Origin: Adhaeribacter soli
GTDB lineage: Bacteria; Bacteroidota; Bacteroidia; Cytophagales; Hymenobacteraceae
Assembly: GCF_008727925.1 (NCBI RefSeq)
Contig: NZ_VTWT01000014.1
Location: 1-64,000, forward strand
DNA length: 64,000 nucleotides
Reading direction: 5' to 3'
Positions 51,415-58,741 of the stretch are shown here, one piece after another (the stretch's first letter is position 1; every line of letters starts with the position of its first letter). Below the pieces are notes generated by a model. The model saw only the letters and a program-made list of their open reading frames with translations, did not search any database and was not told the DNA's origin. The translations under genes and the position numbers were made by a program.

Positions 51415-52698
51415 ATGTCAGAAAACATTACCTCTTTATATCAGAAATTTCTAAGCTGCGATTTTGTAAGCACCGATTCCCGGGCCGATCAGCAGAATTC
51501 CCTGTTTTTTGCCCTGAACGGACCGAATTTTAAAGGCGCAAAATTTGCGGAACAGGCATTGGCCAAAGGCGCCCGCTTTGCTGTAGTAGATGACGAAGAA
51601 ATGGCCTCGGACCGTTGCCTGTACGTGGAAAATACCCTGGAAGCTTTGCAGGAACTGGCGCGTTATCACCGGCAGCAGCTTCGCATTCCGGTACTTGGCA
51701 TAACGGGCAGCAACGGCAAAACCACTACCAAAGAACTGACCAACGCCGTACTGAGCCGGAAATTCAAGACGCTTTACACCCAGGGTAACCTGAATAACCA
51801 CATTGGTGTGCCCTTAACCTTGCTTCGCATAAAACCGGAGCACGAACTGGCTATTATCGAAATGGGCGCCAACCATCACGGCGAGATCGATATGCTCTGC
51901 CGCATTGCGCTGCCCACCCACGGCCTGATCACCAACATCGGGAAAGCGCACCTGGAAGGTTTCGGCAGCCTGGAAGGCGTGGCCCGTGCCAAAAGCGAAT
52001 TGTACCGCTATATTGACGAAACGAAGGGCACTATTTTCGTGAATACCAATTCCGACCACCTCATGCGGATGTCGCGCCGGATCGAAAGCAAAGTTACTTA
52101 CCCGAACGCCGGCGATTTTCTGCACCTGGAATTGCTGGAAGCCACCCCGCTCGTAAAATACCGGAGCGAAAGCGGTGCTGCCGTAACCACGCACTTAATG
52201 GGCTCTTATAATTTCGACAACATTGCCGCGGCGGCCTGCATCGGGAAGTATTTTGAAGTGCCGGAAGAAAAAATAAATGAAGCCATTGCGGGATACGCCC
52301 CAGCCAATAACCGTTCCCAGGTGATCCGGAAAAACACGAACACGATATTGCTGGATGCTTACAATGCCAACCCCAGCTCCATGGAAGCAGCCATAAAGAA
52401 TTTCGGCAGCAGCGCCGAAAAACCGAAAGTGCTGATCGTGGGCGATATGTTTGAATTGGGTCCGGAAAGTGAAAGCGAACACCGGAAACTGGGTGAACTG
52501 ATCGCGGAACAGCCGATCGAAAAAGTACTGCTGTGCGGTAAAGAGATGCAAGCCGCCGCCGTAAACCCGGATTTCCTGCACTTCGAAAGCAAAATCGATC
52601 TGGAAAACTGGCTCAAAGCAAACCCGATCACCGACAGCCACCTGCTCATAAAAGGCTCCCGCGGAATGGGCCTGGAAACGGTACTGGAATTGCTGTAA
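51415..52698 (+). CDS. murF: UDP-N-acetylmuramoyl-tripeptide--D-alanyl-D-alanine ligase
   Basis: MurF adds D-Ala-D-Ala to the UDP-MurNAc tripeptide, the last cytoplasmic step of peptidoglycan precursor synthesis. The 427-residue protein has the Mur ligase P-loop GITGSNGKTTT at residues 95-105. EMGANHHGEIDMLCRIA and ITNIGKAHLEGFGS follow in the central domain, and DAYNANPSSMEAAI and GDMFELGPESESEH in the C-terminal domain, all typical of MurF. It starts 40 bp from the divergent FG-GAP gene, with TAATTTCG as an imperfect promoter element. Its last codons (GAATTGCTGTAA) are repeated about 220 bp downstream (see the repeat at 52751-52902). Confidence 0.93.
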   Translation: MSENITSLYQKFLSCDFVSTDSRADQQNSLFFALNGPNFKGAKFAEQALAKGARFAVVDDEEMASDRCLYVENTLEALQELARYHRQQLRIPVLGITGSNGKTTTKELTNAVLSRKFKTLYTQGNLNNHIGVPLTLLRIKPEHELAIIEMGANHHGEIDMLCRIALPTHGLITNIGKAHLEGFGSLEGVARAKSELYRYIDETKGTIFVNTNSDHLMRMSRRIESKVTYPNAGDFLHLELLEATPLVKYRSESGAAVTTHLMGSYNFDNIAAAACIGKYFEVPEEKINEAIAGYAPANNRSQVIRKNTNTILLDAYNANPSSMEAAIKNFGSSAEKPKVLIVGDMFELGPESESEHRKLGELIAEQPIEKVLLCGKEMQAAAVNPDFLHFESKIDLENWLKANPITDSHLLIKGSRGMGLETVLELL

Positions 52699-52750
52699 AA
52701 AGGTAGAAGGACAAAAGATAAAAGAGGAAGGAAACTCAGGTCATTACCCT

Positions 52751-52902
52751 GGCCTGTCCCCCGACAGGCCGGAATACTGTTGCTAAAGTCAGGTAGGGAA
52801 CTTGATAGCCATTTTACAACTATCCCAACTCTTTTAAGGCTTCTTCACAGGTTACTTGTTTACACATTGCTGCAGTGCTTTCGGCCTGTCAGGGGACAGG
52901 CC
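52751..52902. repeat. REP-like element with terminal palindromes (family 2, copy 1) between duplicated flanks
   Basis: The element begins with the palindrome GGCCTGTCCCCCGACAGGCC and ends with a sister palindrome GGCCTGTCAGGGGACAGGCC. A second copy with alignable interior and ends lies at 61123-61262. It is bracketed by an imperfect direct repeat of about 53 bp (52687-52740 and 52908-52960) that includes the 3' end of murF. No gene lies inside. Confidence 0.8.
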
Positions 52903-52971
52903 GAGGTAAATTGCTGTAAAAGGTAGCAGGAAGAAAGATAAAAGAAGAAGGAAAATCAGACCATCAAAATG

Positions 52972-53002
52972 AAGAAGCCCCATGCAATGCATGGGGCTTC
53001 TT
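52972..53002. terminator. Bidirectional terminator hairpin
   Basis: AAGAAGCCCCATGCA (52972-52986) and TGCATGGGGCTTCTT (52988-53002) are perfectly complementary. The hairpin lies between convergent murF and rfbC, closer to rfbC. Confidence 0.75.
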
Positions 53003-53061
53003 GGCTTCAAATGCTTTCAATAAAGAGGCATTTAACTTTCTACCTTAATCTTTTATCCACC

Positions 53062-53604
53062 TCAAAACGGCGATACAAAATCCTTAAACGCCGGCAGGAT
53101 CTTATCTTTTTCGGAAACGATCGGGTCTTTCACGCCCCAGTCAATATTCAGGTCCGGATCGCTCCAGCAAAGGCCGCTTTCCGATTCCTGATGATAGTAA
53201 CTGGAACATTTATAAAGGAAAACCGAATTTTCTTCCAGGGCTAAAAAGCCATGGGCAAAGCCTTCCGGCACGTAAAGCAGGTTGTTCTGGTCGGCGTTTA
53301 ACTCGCGGGCCAGGTGTTTCCCATAGGTAGGTGAGGCTTTCCGGATATCTACAATTACATCGAGCACCCGGCCGGCCACTGCCCGCACCAGTTTTGCCTG
53401 GGCAAAAGGCGGTTTCTGAAAATGCAGACCCCGCAAAACATTTTTAAAGGAAACCGACTGATTGTCCTGCACAAAAACCGTGGGAATACCGGCCTGCTGC
53501 ATTGCCTTTTCGTTGAAAGATTCCATGAACCAGCCCCGGTTATCCTTGAACTGCTTCGGAAAGAATTCGACCACGCCCTTTAAAAAATGTTCTTTGTATT
53601 CCAT
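53062..53604 (-). CDS. rfbC: dTDP-4-dehydrorhamnose 3,5-epimerase
   Basis: RfbC (RmlC) epimerises dTDP-4-keto-6-deoxyglucose on the route to dTDP-rhamnose for surface polysaccharides. The 180-residue cupin shows the family marks: DNRGWFMESF at 21-30, NVLRGLHFQ with the catalytic His61, DIRKASPTYGKH, PEGFAHGFLALE near 113-124 and YKCSSYYHQESESG. The dTDP-rhamnose partners rfbA, rfbB and rfbD are not in this window. It follows the glycosyltransferase gene by 39 bases on the same strand, so the two are probably one operon for cell-surface glycan synthesis. Confidence 0.93.
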   Translation of the reverse strand: MEYKEHFLKGVVEFFPKQFKDNRGWFMESFNEKAMQQAGIPTVFVQDNQSVSFKNVLRGLHFQKPPFAQAKLVRAVAGRVLDVIVDIRKASPTYGKHLARELNADQNNLLYVPEGFAHGFLALEENSVFLYKCSSYYHQESESGLCWSDPDLNIDWGVKDPIVSEKDKILPAFKDFVSPF

Positions 53605-53643
53605 GAATTGTATGCTAACCTGGTAGTTTTTCAGGCGTTTCCC

Positions 53644-54762
53644 CTAGTGTTTCAGCGTGGTAATATCGTTAATGGTTTGCAGGTAGCGGTTTATCACGTG
53701 CTTTTCGTCGAATTTATCCAGGGCAAGCTGGCGGCTGGCGTGGCCCATGGCCTGTAATTCCGCATCCGAAAGCTGCAGTACCTGTTCCATTTTCCGGGCC
53801 AGGTCCGCACCGCTTCGCACCTCGCATAAATAGCCGTTTTGCGCATCTACTACGGTTTCTTTGCAGCCCGGCACGTTGGTAGTTACAATGGGTTTGCCCA
53901 TGGCGGCCGCTTCCAGCAGGGTTTTGGGAGTTCCTTCGCGGTACGAAGGCAGTACCACGCAATCGGCTTTGGCAATTACCGCGGCTACATCGTCGGAAGT
54001 GCCGAGGTATTCCAGTTCACCGCCTTTTATCCAGTCTTCAAAAACGCTGCGTTTTACGCCAATATTCCCGGCCTCGTCGAAAGCACCTAAAAGCTGCACT
54101 CTGATTTGCGGATATTTCTTTTTCAGTTCTTTGGCCGCTTCTACGTATTCCACGATGCCTTTTTCGTAAAGCACCCGGGCAATCATCAGAAAACGGAAAT
54201 CAGGATTACGGGCAAAACTTTCGGCGGGAATGAAACGCACTGTATCTACGCCGGAACCAGGTAGCACCTCGGTGATTTCACGCTTTACTAAACTATGTTC
54301 CAGGAAAAGCTCCTGATCGTCGCGGTTCTGGAAGAATACTTTCGCCGGAAACTGGAATGCGAATTTATATAAACCTAAGGCTACCTTAGAAACCAGGTTC
54401 TTCACAATAAACACCGTTCCCAGACCCGAAACATTATTTATTACCGGAATTCCAGCAAGTTTGGCTGCCAGTGTTCCGTAAATGTTAGGCTTAATGGTGT
54501 ATTGCAGAATAACGTCGGGCTTAACGGTTTTATAGATCTGGTAGAATTGTTTGATAAGCAGCAGGTCTTTTACCGGGTTGGTGCCCTTGTTTTCCATTTG
54601 CACCGGCACGAACTGCATGCCGGCCTCTACCAGGCGCTGGGAATAAGCATCCTGCGGCGCAATGGCTACTACTTCGTGCCCGGCCTGCATGAGGGCTTTG
54701 GCCAGGTTCATCCGGAAATTAAAGATGTTCCAGGAGGTATTGATTACGATAGCAATGCGCAT
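53644..54762 (-). CDS. Glycosyltransferase family 4 protein
   Basis: The 372-residue GT-B fold enzyme opens with MRIAIVINTSWNIFNFRMNLAKAL, typical for GT4 enzymes of the PglA/PglH-like type. It has the donor-binding E(x7)E motif in EGTPKTLLEAAAMGKPIVTTN near residues 283-303. It probably transfers a sugar or HexNAc to a lipid-linked glycan on the cytoplasmic side of the inner membrane, but donor and acceptor are not known. It precedes rfbC in a leftward operon. A TATCTTTG promoter element lies 20 bases before the ATG. It is intact. Confidence 0.9.
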   Translation of the reverse strand: MRIAIVINTSWNIFNFRMNLAKALMQAGHEVVAIAPQDAYSQRLVEAGMQFVPVQMENKGTNPVKDLLLIKQFYQIYKTVKPDVILQYTIKPNIYGTLAAKLAGIPVINNVSGLGTVFIVKNLVSKVALGLYKFAFQFPAKVFFQNRDDQELFLEHSLVKREITEVLPGSGVDTVRFIPAESFARNPDFRFLMIARVLYEKGIVEYVEAAKELKKKYPQIRVQLLGAFDEAGNIGVKRSVFEDWIKGGELEYLGTSDDVAAVIAKADCVVLPSYREGTPKTLLEAAAMGKPIVTTNVPGCKETVVDAQNGYLCEVRSGADLARKMEQVLQLSDAELQAMGHASRQLALDKFDEKHVINRYLQTINDITTLKH

Positions 54763-54782
54763 GAAAATATCCGTTTCTCCGG

Positions 54783-54790
54783 CAAAGATA
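54783..54790 (-). promoter_or_regulatory. TAnnTTTG promoter for the glycosyltransferase-rfbC operon
   Basis: The minus strand reads TATCTTTG, 20 bases upstream of the ATG at 54762. Confidence 0.6.
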
Positions 54791-54839
54791 GGACAGTTCG
54801 CGGAAAAAACGGATAACCAGGATAAAAGGAAGGATTAAA

Positions 54840-54980
54840 GCATGCAAGATTGTTTAGCCGGGCTGCATGCAGGCGCCTGCCTGATGCAGCTGAACCATGC
54901 TCATGCGGGTACCTGACGGTGTGGAAAGGCATTCCTTTCAGCGTGGCACCCCGTCAGGTTTATAACCTGTTCAGCATGAA
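54840..54980. repeat. Nested palindromes
   Basis: GCAGGCGCCTGC (54868-54879) is a perfect palindrome. ACCTGACGG (54911-54919) pairs with CCGTCAGGT (54951-54959) around an inner GGAAAGG/CCTTTC hairpin, and CAGGTTTATAACCTG follows at once (54955-54969). No gene is seen. Confidence 0.65.
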
Positions 54981-55002
54981 AATAACCAGAAAAAGATGCA
55001 AC

Positions 55003-55110
55003 CTAGCCAATGGCCAGTCCGGATAGCAGCGCGAATGCTGCCAGGGTTGCAACCAATAAACTTGCCGGAGTTTTTTTTAATGTACCTAACCTTACCATAC
55101 CAACAAACAT
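55003..55110 (-). CDS. Possible 35-residue single-helix membrane peptide
   Basis: The minus strand from the ATG at 55110 encodes 35 residues: a short basic N terminus (MFVGMVRLGTLKKTPA) followed by one hydrophobic helix (SLLVATLAAFALLSGLAIG) and then TAG. The helix is long enough to span the membrane. No Shine-Dalgarno or clear promoter is seen, and the frame could be chance. It is one of few plausible coding stretches in the 1-kb gap between 54763 and 55850. Similar tiny peptides act as regulators or toxins in other bacteria, but nothing here shows that. Confidence 0.3.
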   Translation of the reverse strand: MFVGMVRLGTLKKTPASLLVATLAAFALLSGLAIG

Positions 55111-55850
55111 TTAAAAATGGATCGAATCGTTTATAGCTCTATTTACTGTAATTCCTTTTCCTAAGTTAAGGCTTTCGGTACGAAGAATTTGGACTTTTGC
55201 AGTTTATTGCGTAAAGGAAACTCCAGAACAGAGGAATAATACCTAACATTGGGTAAACAAAAACCGGATTCTGCGGGGAGTATTGATTTTCCGGTTAACA
55301 AAGGCCGGGCATGTTTTACGCAAGCTCTTTTGTCTGAACACGATTTTAAGGATTGATGGGATGGACAGGATCCTATTTAAAAAATAGATTCTATTTTTTA
55401 AAGAATTACTTCGGGGTCGGAACGGAGCGAACAAAAGTGATTTTCACGGATAGCCTGGTGCATGACCAGGTTATTTATTAGAAAGTGGGATCACAGATCC
55501 CACGGCTCGGGTAAGATGGAATTACAAATCCCGTCAAGCAAAGGGAATTTGAAACTAAGTAGCAAGACTAAAATAACCGCATAATCTGGAAGGAAACCAT
55601 ACTGTGTATAATATTGAATTATGGAGCCTTATGCGTTTCCAGTCCAGATACTAATATCCAGCTACCAGTGTCTCTCTCCTTATTGGGAAATTTAAATCCT
55701 GTCCATCATAAAAATCCTGAAAATCGTGTTCAGACTAAAAGGCGCTTTCAGGATTTTTGAAAAAAACCTACCGTTTTACCAGCCCTTCCGGTTTTTGATT
55801 TAGCTTTGCAGAGAGGTATTCCCGCTTACGTTTTATTTGAATTTCAAACT
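55111..55850. other. Non-coding region with hairpins and AATCCTGA words
   Basis: No convincing gene. It holds CCTGGTGCATGACCAGG (55454-55470) and the 58-bp element at 55485-55542. GATTTTAAGGATTG (from 55341) and AAAATCCTGAAAATCG (from 55708) words are also present. TAGCTTTG at 55801-55808 resembles a -7 promoter element (TAnnTTTG) for the cytochrome gene that starts at 55851. Confidence 0.6.
55485..55542 (-). repeat. Second copy of the 58-bp hairpin element (inverted)
   Basis: The reverse complement aligns without gaps to 41651-41708, with 51 of 58 bases identical by my count. Its GTGGGATC/GATCCCAC stem differs from the other copy's GTGGGATT/AATCCCAC by a paired change. Confidence 0.85.
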
Positions 55851-56579
55851 ATGTCCATAAATGCCGTACAACACACCCACGTGCTGGTAGTCATTCTGTT
55901 CCTGATCCTTTTCATTATTAAAGCCTTCCTGCTTTTTACGAACAAACACCACACCCTCGAAAAGATCAAGAAAAGGACCAAAGTGCTGGATATGGTCTTC
56001 GGAACGCTGATTTTGCTTACGGGCGGCTACTTGGTTTTGCAGTACACCGGCATGCCAACCTGGTTAATTGTGAAAATACTGCTGGTACTGGCGGCCATTC
56101 CGCTGGCCATAATCGGTATTAAAAAACTGAACAAACCGCTTACGGCGCTGTCGCTGGTTATTTTTATGTACGTGTACGGCATGGCCGAAAACCGCAGCCT
56201 GAGCATGACCAAAGACCAGCCGGAAGCCAATACCGGAACTACCGTAAAAGCGCCGGATGAGGCAGTAATTATGCAACCAGCCGACGGCACCTTGGTAGAG
56301 CAGGACACCGCTACCGGCCCGAACATTGAAGGCGAATTAATTGACAATGCCCTGACCAACGCAAAAGAAATTTACAACCGGCAATGCGCCAGCTGCCACG
56401 GCGACAACGGCAAAAAGGGCTTGGGCAAGGCCACCGACCTTTCCGTAAGCCGCTTATCGGCCGAAGCGAAGAAAACAATAATTCTGAACGGTAAGGGATT
56501 GATGCCAGGCTTCCGCGGACAGATCTCGGAGCAGGAGGCCGAAGAACTGGCCGCTTACCTGGAAACATTGCGAAATTAA
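55851..56579 (+). CDS. SirB2-like membrane protein fused to a c-type cytochrome domain
   Basis: The 242-residue protein opens with four membrane helices (residues about 5-30, 42-64, 68-90 and 95-112), matching the SirB2 layout (HTHVLVVILFLILFIIKAFLLF; VLDMVFGTLILLTGGYLVL). A disordered acidic linker and a cytochrome c domain follow, with the heme motif CASCH (Cys179, Cys182, His183) and a likely distal Met218 in GLMPGFRG. The heme domain should face the periplasm. I chose the ATG at 55851 because the SirB2 part begins there. The frame is open 15 codons further upstream. It probably moves electrons in respiration, but its partners are unknown. It is monocistronic. Confidence 0.85.
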   Translation: MSINAVQHTHVLVVILFLILFIIKAFLLFTNKHHTLEKIKKRTKVLDMVFGTLILLTGGYLVLQYTGMPTWLIVKILLVLAAIPLAIIGIKKLNKPLTALSLVIFMYVYGMAENRSLSMTKDQPEANTGTTVKAPDEAVIMQPADGTLVEQDTATGPNIEGELIDNALTNAKEIYNRQCASCHGDNGKKGLGKATDLSVSRLSAEAKKTIILNGKGLMPGFRGQISEQEAEELAAYLETLRN

Positions 56580-56709
56580 AACCAGCTTCTTAAACTTAAC
56601 GTTTTACACAACATTGCCGCCGGTTAGCTTACCGGCGGTTTCCTTTTGAAAAACTTTCCTGCCAGGCATATTGCTGCAGGAAAACTATAAGAATTAACCT
56701 GAAACCTAT

Positions 56710-57912
56710 ATGGGTAAGCAAAAATCTTACGAAACCGCCAAAGAACAGGAAACTGCTGTGCTGGTAGCGGTAACCCGCAAAACACAACCCGAAGAAAAAA
56801 CCCGGGAATACCTGGATGAACTGGCTTTTTTAACCGAAACTGCCGGCGCCAAAACCCTGAAACGCTTTTCACAAAAACTGGAGAAACCCGATACCAAAAC
56901 CTTTGTAGGTTCCGGAAAGTTGGCCGAGATCAAAGCCTATGTAAAGGAGCACGACGTGAACATGGTGATCTTCGACGATGACCTGAGCCCTTCCCAACTC
57001 CGCAACCTGGAGACCGAGCTGGAAGTGAAGATTGTTGACCGGAGCTTATTGATCCTGGATATTTTTGCCCTCCGTGCCCAAACAGCCCAAGCGCGTACCC
57101 AGATCGAAATGGCCCAGTACCAGTATTTACTGCCCCGCCTTACCGGTTTATGGACGCACTTAAGCAAGCAAAAAGGGGGTATCGGCATGAAAGGTCCGGG
57201 GGAAACGGAGATCGAGACCGACCGCCGGATCGTGCGGGAACGCATCTCGTTGCTGAAAGAAAAACTAAAGGAGATCGACAAACAGAATTTTCAGCAGCGG
57301 AAAGCGCGGACCAACCTGGTGCGGGTGGCGCTGGTGGGTTATACCAACGTGGGAAAATCTACCATCATGAACCTGCTTTCCAAATCGGATGTGTTCGCGG
57401 AAAACAAGCTGTTTGCTACCGTAGACGCCACCGTGCGGAAAGTGGTGCTGAACAACGTGCCCTTCCTGCTTTCCGATACGGTAGGGTTTATCCGGAAATT
57501 ACCGACCAAACTCATCGAAAGCTTTAAATCTACCCTGGACGAAGTGCGCGAAGCCGACCTGCTGGTGCACGTGGTAGATATTTCGCATCCTTCGTTTGAA
57601 GAGCATATTGAAGTGGTGAACCGCACGCTGGAAGAAATTAACGCCGGCGACAAGCCCATTCTGTTGGTATTTAATAAAATTGACCAGTACCGCGAACAGG
57701 AAATGGAAGAACTTAACGACATGGGAGAAGGCGCCGAAAAACCAACGCTGCAGGAAATGCGGGCTACCTACATGGCCAAAATGCACAACCCGGCCATTTT
57801 TATTTCTGCTTCCAAGCGTATTAATATCGAGGAACTCCGCGAAGAATTATTCAAACGCGTTTCCGAAGTACATTACCAGCGTTTCCCAAATAACCTGCCG
57901 CCGGAGGAATAA
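56710..57912 (+). CDS. hflX: Ribosome-associated GTPase HflX
   Basis: HflX splits stalled or stressed 70S ribosomes. The 400-residue protein has the N-terminal HflX domain (LAFLTETAGAKTLKRFSQKLEKPD; TFVGSGKLAEIK), the GKGPGET-like segment (GIGMKGPGETEIETDRR) and a G domain. In the G domain G1 is GYTNVGKST, G3 DTVGFIRKLP and G4 NKID. A C-terminal domain of about 60 residues completes it. It is cytoplasmic and monocistronic, with a strong terminator hairpin after the stop. The A+T-rich cassette-like segment begins about 200 bp downstream. Confidence 0.95.
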   Translation: MGKQKSYETAKEQETAVLVAVTRKTQPEEKTREYLDELAFLTETAGAKTLKRFSQKLEKPDTKTFVGSGKLAEIKAYVKEHDVNMVIFDDDLSPSQLRNLETELEVKIVDRSLLILDIFALRAQTAQARTQIEMAQYQYLLPRLTGLWTHLSKQKGGIGMKGPGETEIETDRRIVRERISLLKEKLKEIDKQNFQQRKARTNLVRVALVGYTNVGKSTIMNLLSKSDVFAENKLFATVDATVRKVVLNNVPFLLSDTVGFIRKLPTKLIESFKSTLDEVREADLLVHVVDISHPSFEEHIEVVNRTLEEINAGDKPILLVFNKIDQYREQEMEELNDMGEGAEKPTLQEMRATYMAKMHNPAIFISASKRINIEELREELFKRVSEVHYQRFPNNLPPEE

Positions 57913-57935
57913 GGCTTCTTTTACTTTTTAAGCTG

Positions 57936-57974
57936 AAAAGCTACCGTTTTCTGAGAAGGAAGACGGTAGCTTTT
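57936..57974 (+). terminator. Intrinsic terminator of hflX
   Basis: AAAAGCTACCGT pairs with ACGGTAGCTTTT, followed by TGTTTTT, 23 bases after the stop. Confidence 0.85.
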
Positions 57975-58133
57975 TGTTTTTGGGAGTTTTGGTATTTGTG
58001 TTATATTGGATACTTAAATCCGGGTTTAATTATTGGACGGTAGGGTTTACAAGAGAAAAACCTACACACATAAGGCAGATAAGTGTAGTAGTGTTGTTTA
58101 TATGGTAGTTGTGGTGCATTAAATAAAAAATAA

Positions 58134-58406
58134 ATGCCAATAAAAATTTACATAGAAGAATCTGGCGAAGAATTGGATTGGCTCTGTGATAGCATATGGG
58201 ATTTACCAAATCAAATTGACGCTCTTGAAAAATGGTTAGATTTAATAGGGGCAGCTTTAATCCCAAATAAATACGTGGCAGATATTGCGTTTGACATTCG
58301 TAAAGATGCTATTGGAGGAGGCGGAGTATTAAAATCAAAATCAATGAAGATTATGGGAACAATAGGAATGGACGTGTTTTTCTCAGAATACCCTTCAATC
58401 GATTAA
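58134..58406 (+). CDS. Hypothetical protein in candidate cassette A, 90 residues
   Basis: I do not recognise this small acidic, soluble protein. Its N-terminal half reads MPIKIYIEESGEELDWL and a leucine/tryptophan-rich stretch (IDALEKWLDLIGAAL) follows. A glycine patch (IGGGGVLKSKSMKIMG) lies near residue 62. The coding sequence is A+T-rich next to hflX, and no Shine-Dalgarno is seen; the sequence before the ATG is A-rich. The start lies 25 bases after the presumed cassette boundary, as in many integron cassettes. It is followed by the next small gene after 10 bases, so the two are co-transcribed. An immunity or antitoxin-type role is possible but unsupported. Confidence 0.6.
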   Translation: MPIKIYIEESGEELDWLCDSIWDLPNQIDALEKWLDLIGAALIPNKYVADIAFDIRKDAIGGGGVLKSKSMKIMGTIGMDVFFSEYPSID

Positions 58407-58416
58407 ATAAGTAAGA

Positions 58417-58671
58417 ATGACAGAATTTAGAAATGATAACCTTACGGCTGAGGATGCCTTTTGGGTTATGTGGTACTTCCTGCAAGAACATTATGAACTC
58501 TCAAACAACACCTTTGACGTAAGTGATATCCTAAGCGCTTCAGAACCGATGGACTGGGACGGAAGCAGAATAAAAAGGCCTGCAGATAATGGTATGGTAG
58601 ATTTCTGGAATGAAGCGGTCGAAAAATATAAAAGAGAAGGAAAACCAGATTGGAAGCAATTAAAAAAATAA
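58417..58671 (+). CDS. Hypothetical protein in candidate cassette A, 84 residues
   Basis: An unrecognised, acidic, helical-looking protein begins MTEFRNDNLTAEDAFWVMWYF and has an aspartate/tryptophan-rich middle (SASEPMDWDGSRIKRP). Its basic C-terminal helix reads YKREGKPDWKQLKK. Its codons are A+T-rich like its upstream partner. The TAA stop ends at 58671, directly at the left end of the attC-like palindrome. There is no signal peptide. The protein could be a partner of the preceding gene product, but nothing in the sequence assigns a function. Confidence 0.6.
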   Translation: MTEFRNDNLTAEDAFWVMWYFLQEHYELSNNTFDVSDILSASEPMDWDGSRIKRPADNGMVDFWNEAVEKYKREGKPDWKQLKK

Positions 58672-58675
58672 CGTA

Positions 58676-58741
58676 CCACAACAAGGTATAAAAACCAAAC
58701 TTCAGCTTCGCCTTGTTCGCTTTTTATACTAGACGTTGTAC
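58676..58741 (+). repeat. attC-like palindrome 1
   Basis: The site has nested arms. R'' CCACAAC (58676-58682) faces R' GTTGTAC (58735-58741), sharing five paired bases, ACAAC with GTTGT. L'' GTATAAAAA (58686-58694) pairs perfectly with L' TTTTTATAC (58721-58729). Spacers are three and five bases. The 26-base centre is not palindromic, as in attC variable regions. The mismatch between R'' and R' is expected, because R' beyond the G belongs to the next cassette. Confidence 0.65.

Larger units (their letters stand above)
58109..58735 (+). mobile_element. Integron-type gene cassette A (two small genes), candidate
   Basis: The unit starts at TTGTGG following a G at 58108 and ends with the G at 58735 of the next core site. 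Its R'' box CCACAAC (58676-58682) is the exact complement of GTTGTGG (58108-58114) at its own 5' end, as expected if the unit once closed into a circle with one attC site. It holds two small A+T-rich genes, 58134-58406 and 58417-58671, with the stop of the second touching the attC-like palindrome. Upstream, CTACAC (58062-58067) and GTGTAG (58083-58088) form a weak hairpin that may be an older, degraded site. No integrase gene is in this window. Function of the cargo is unknown. Confidence 0.6.

Noticed and set aside
57936-58108. First attI-like or attC site upstream of candidate cassette A
   Set aside because: Only a weak CTACAC/GTGTAG hairpin is present and its spacing to GTT at 58108 does not fit. 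The left junction may be a secondary target instead.
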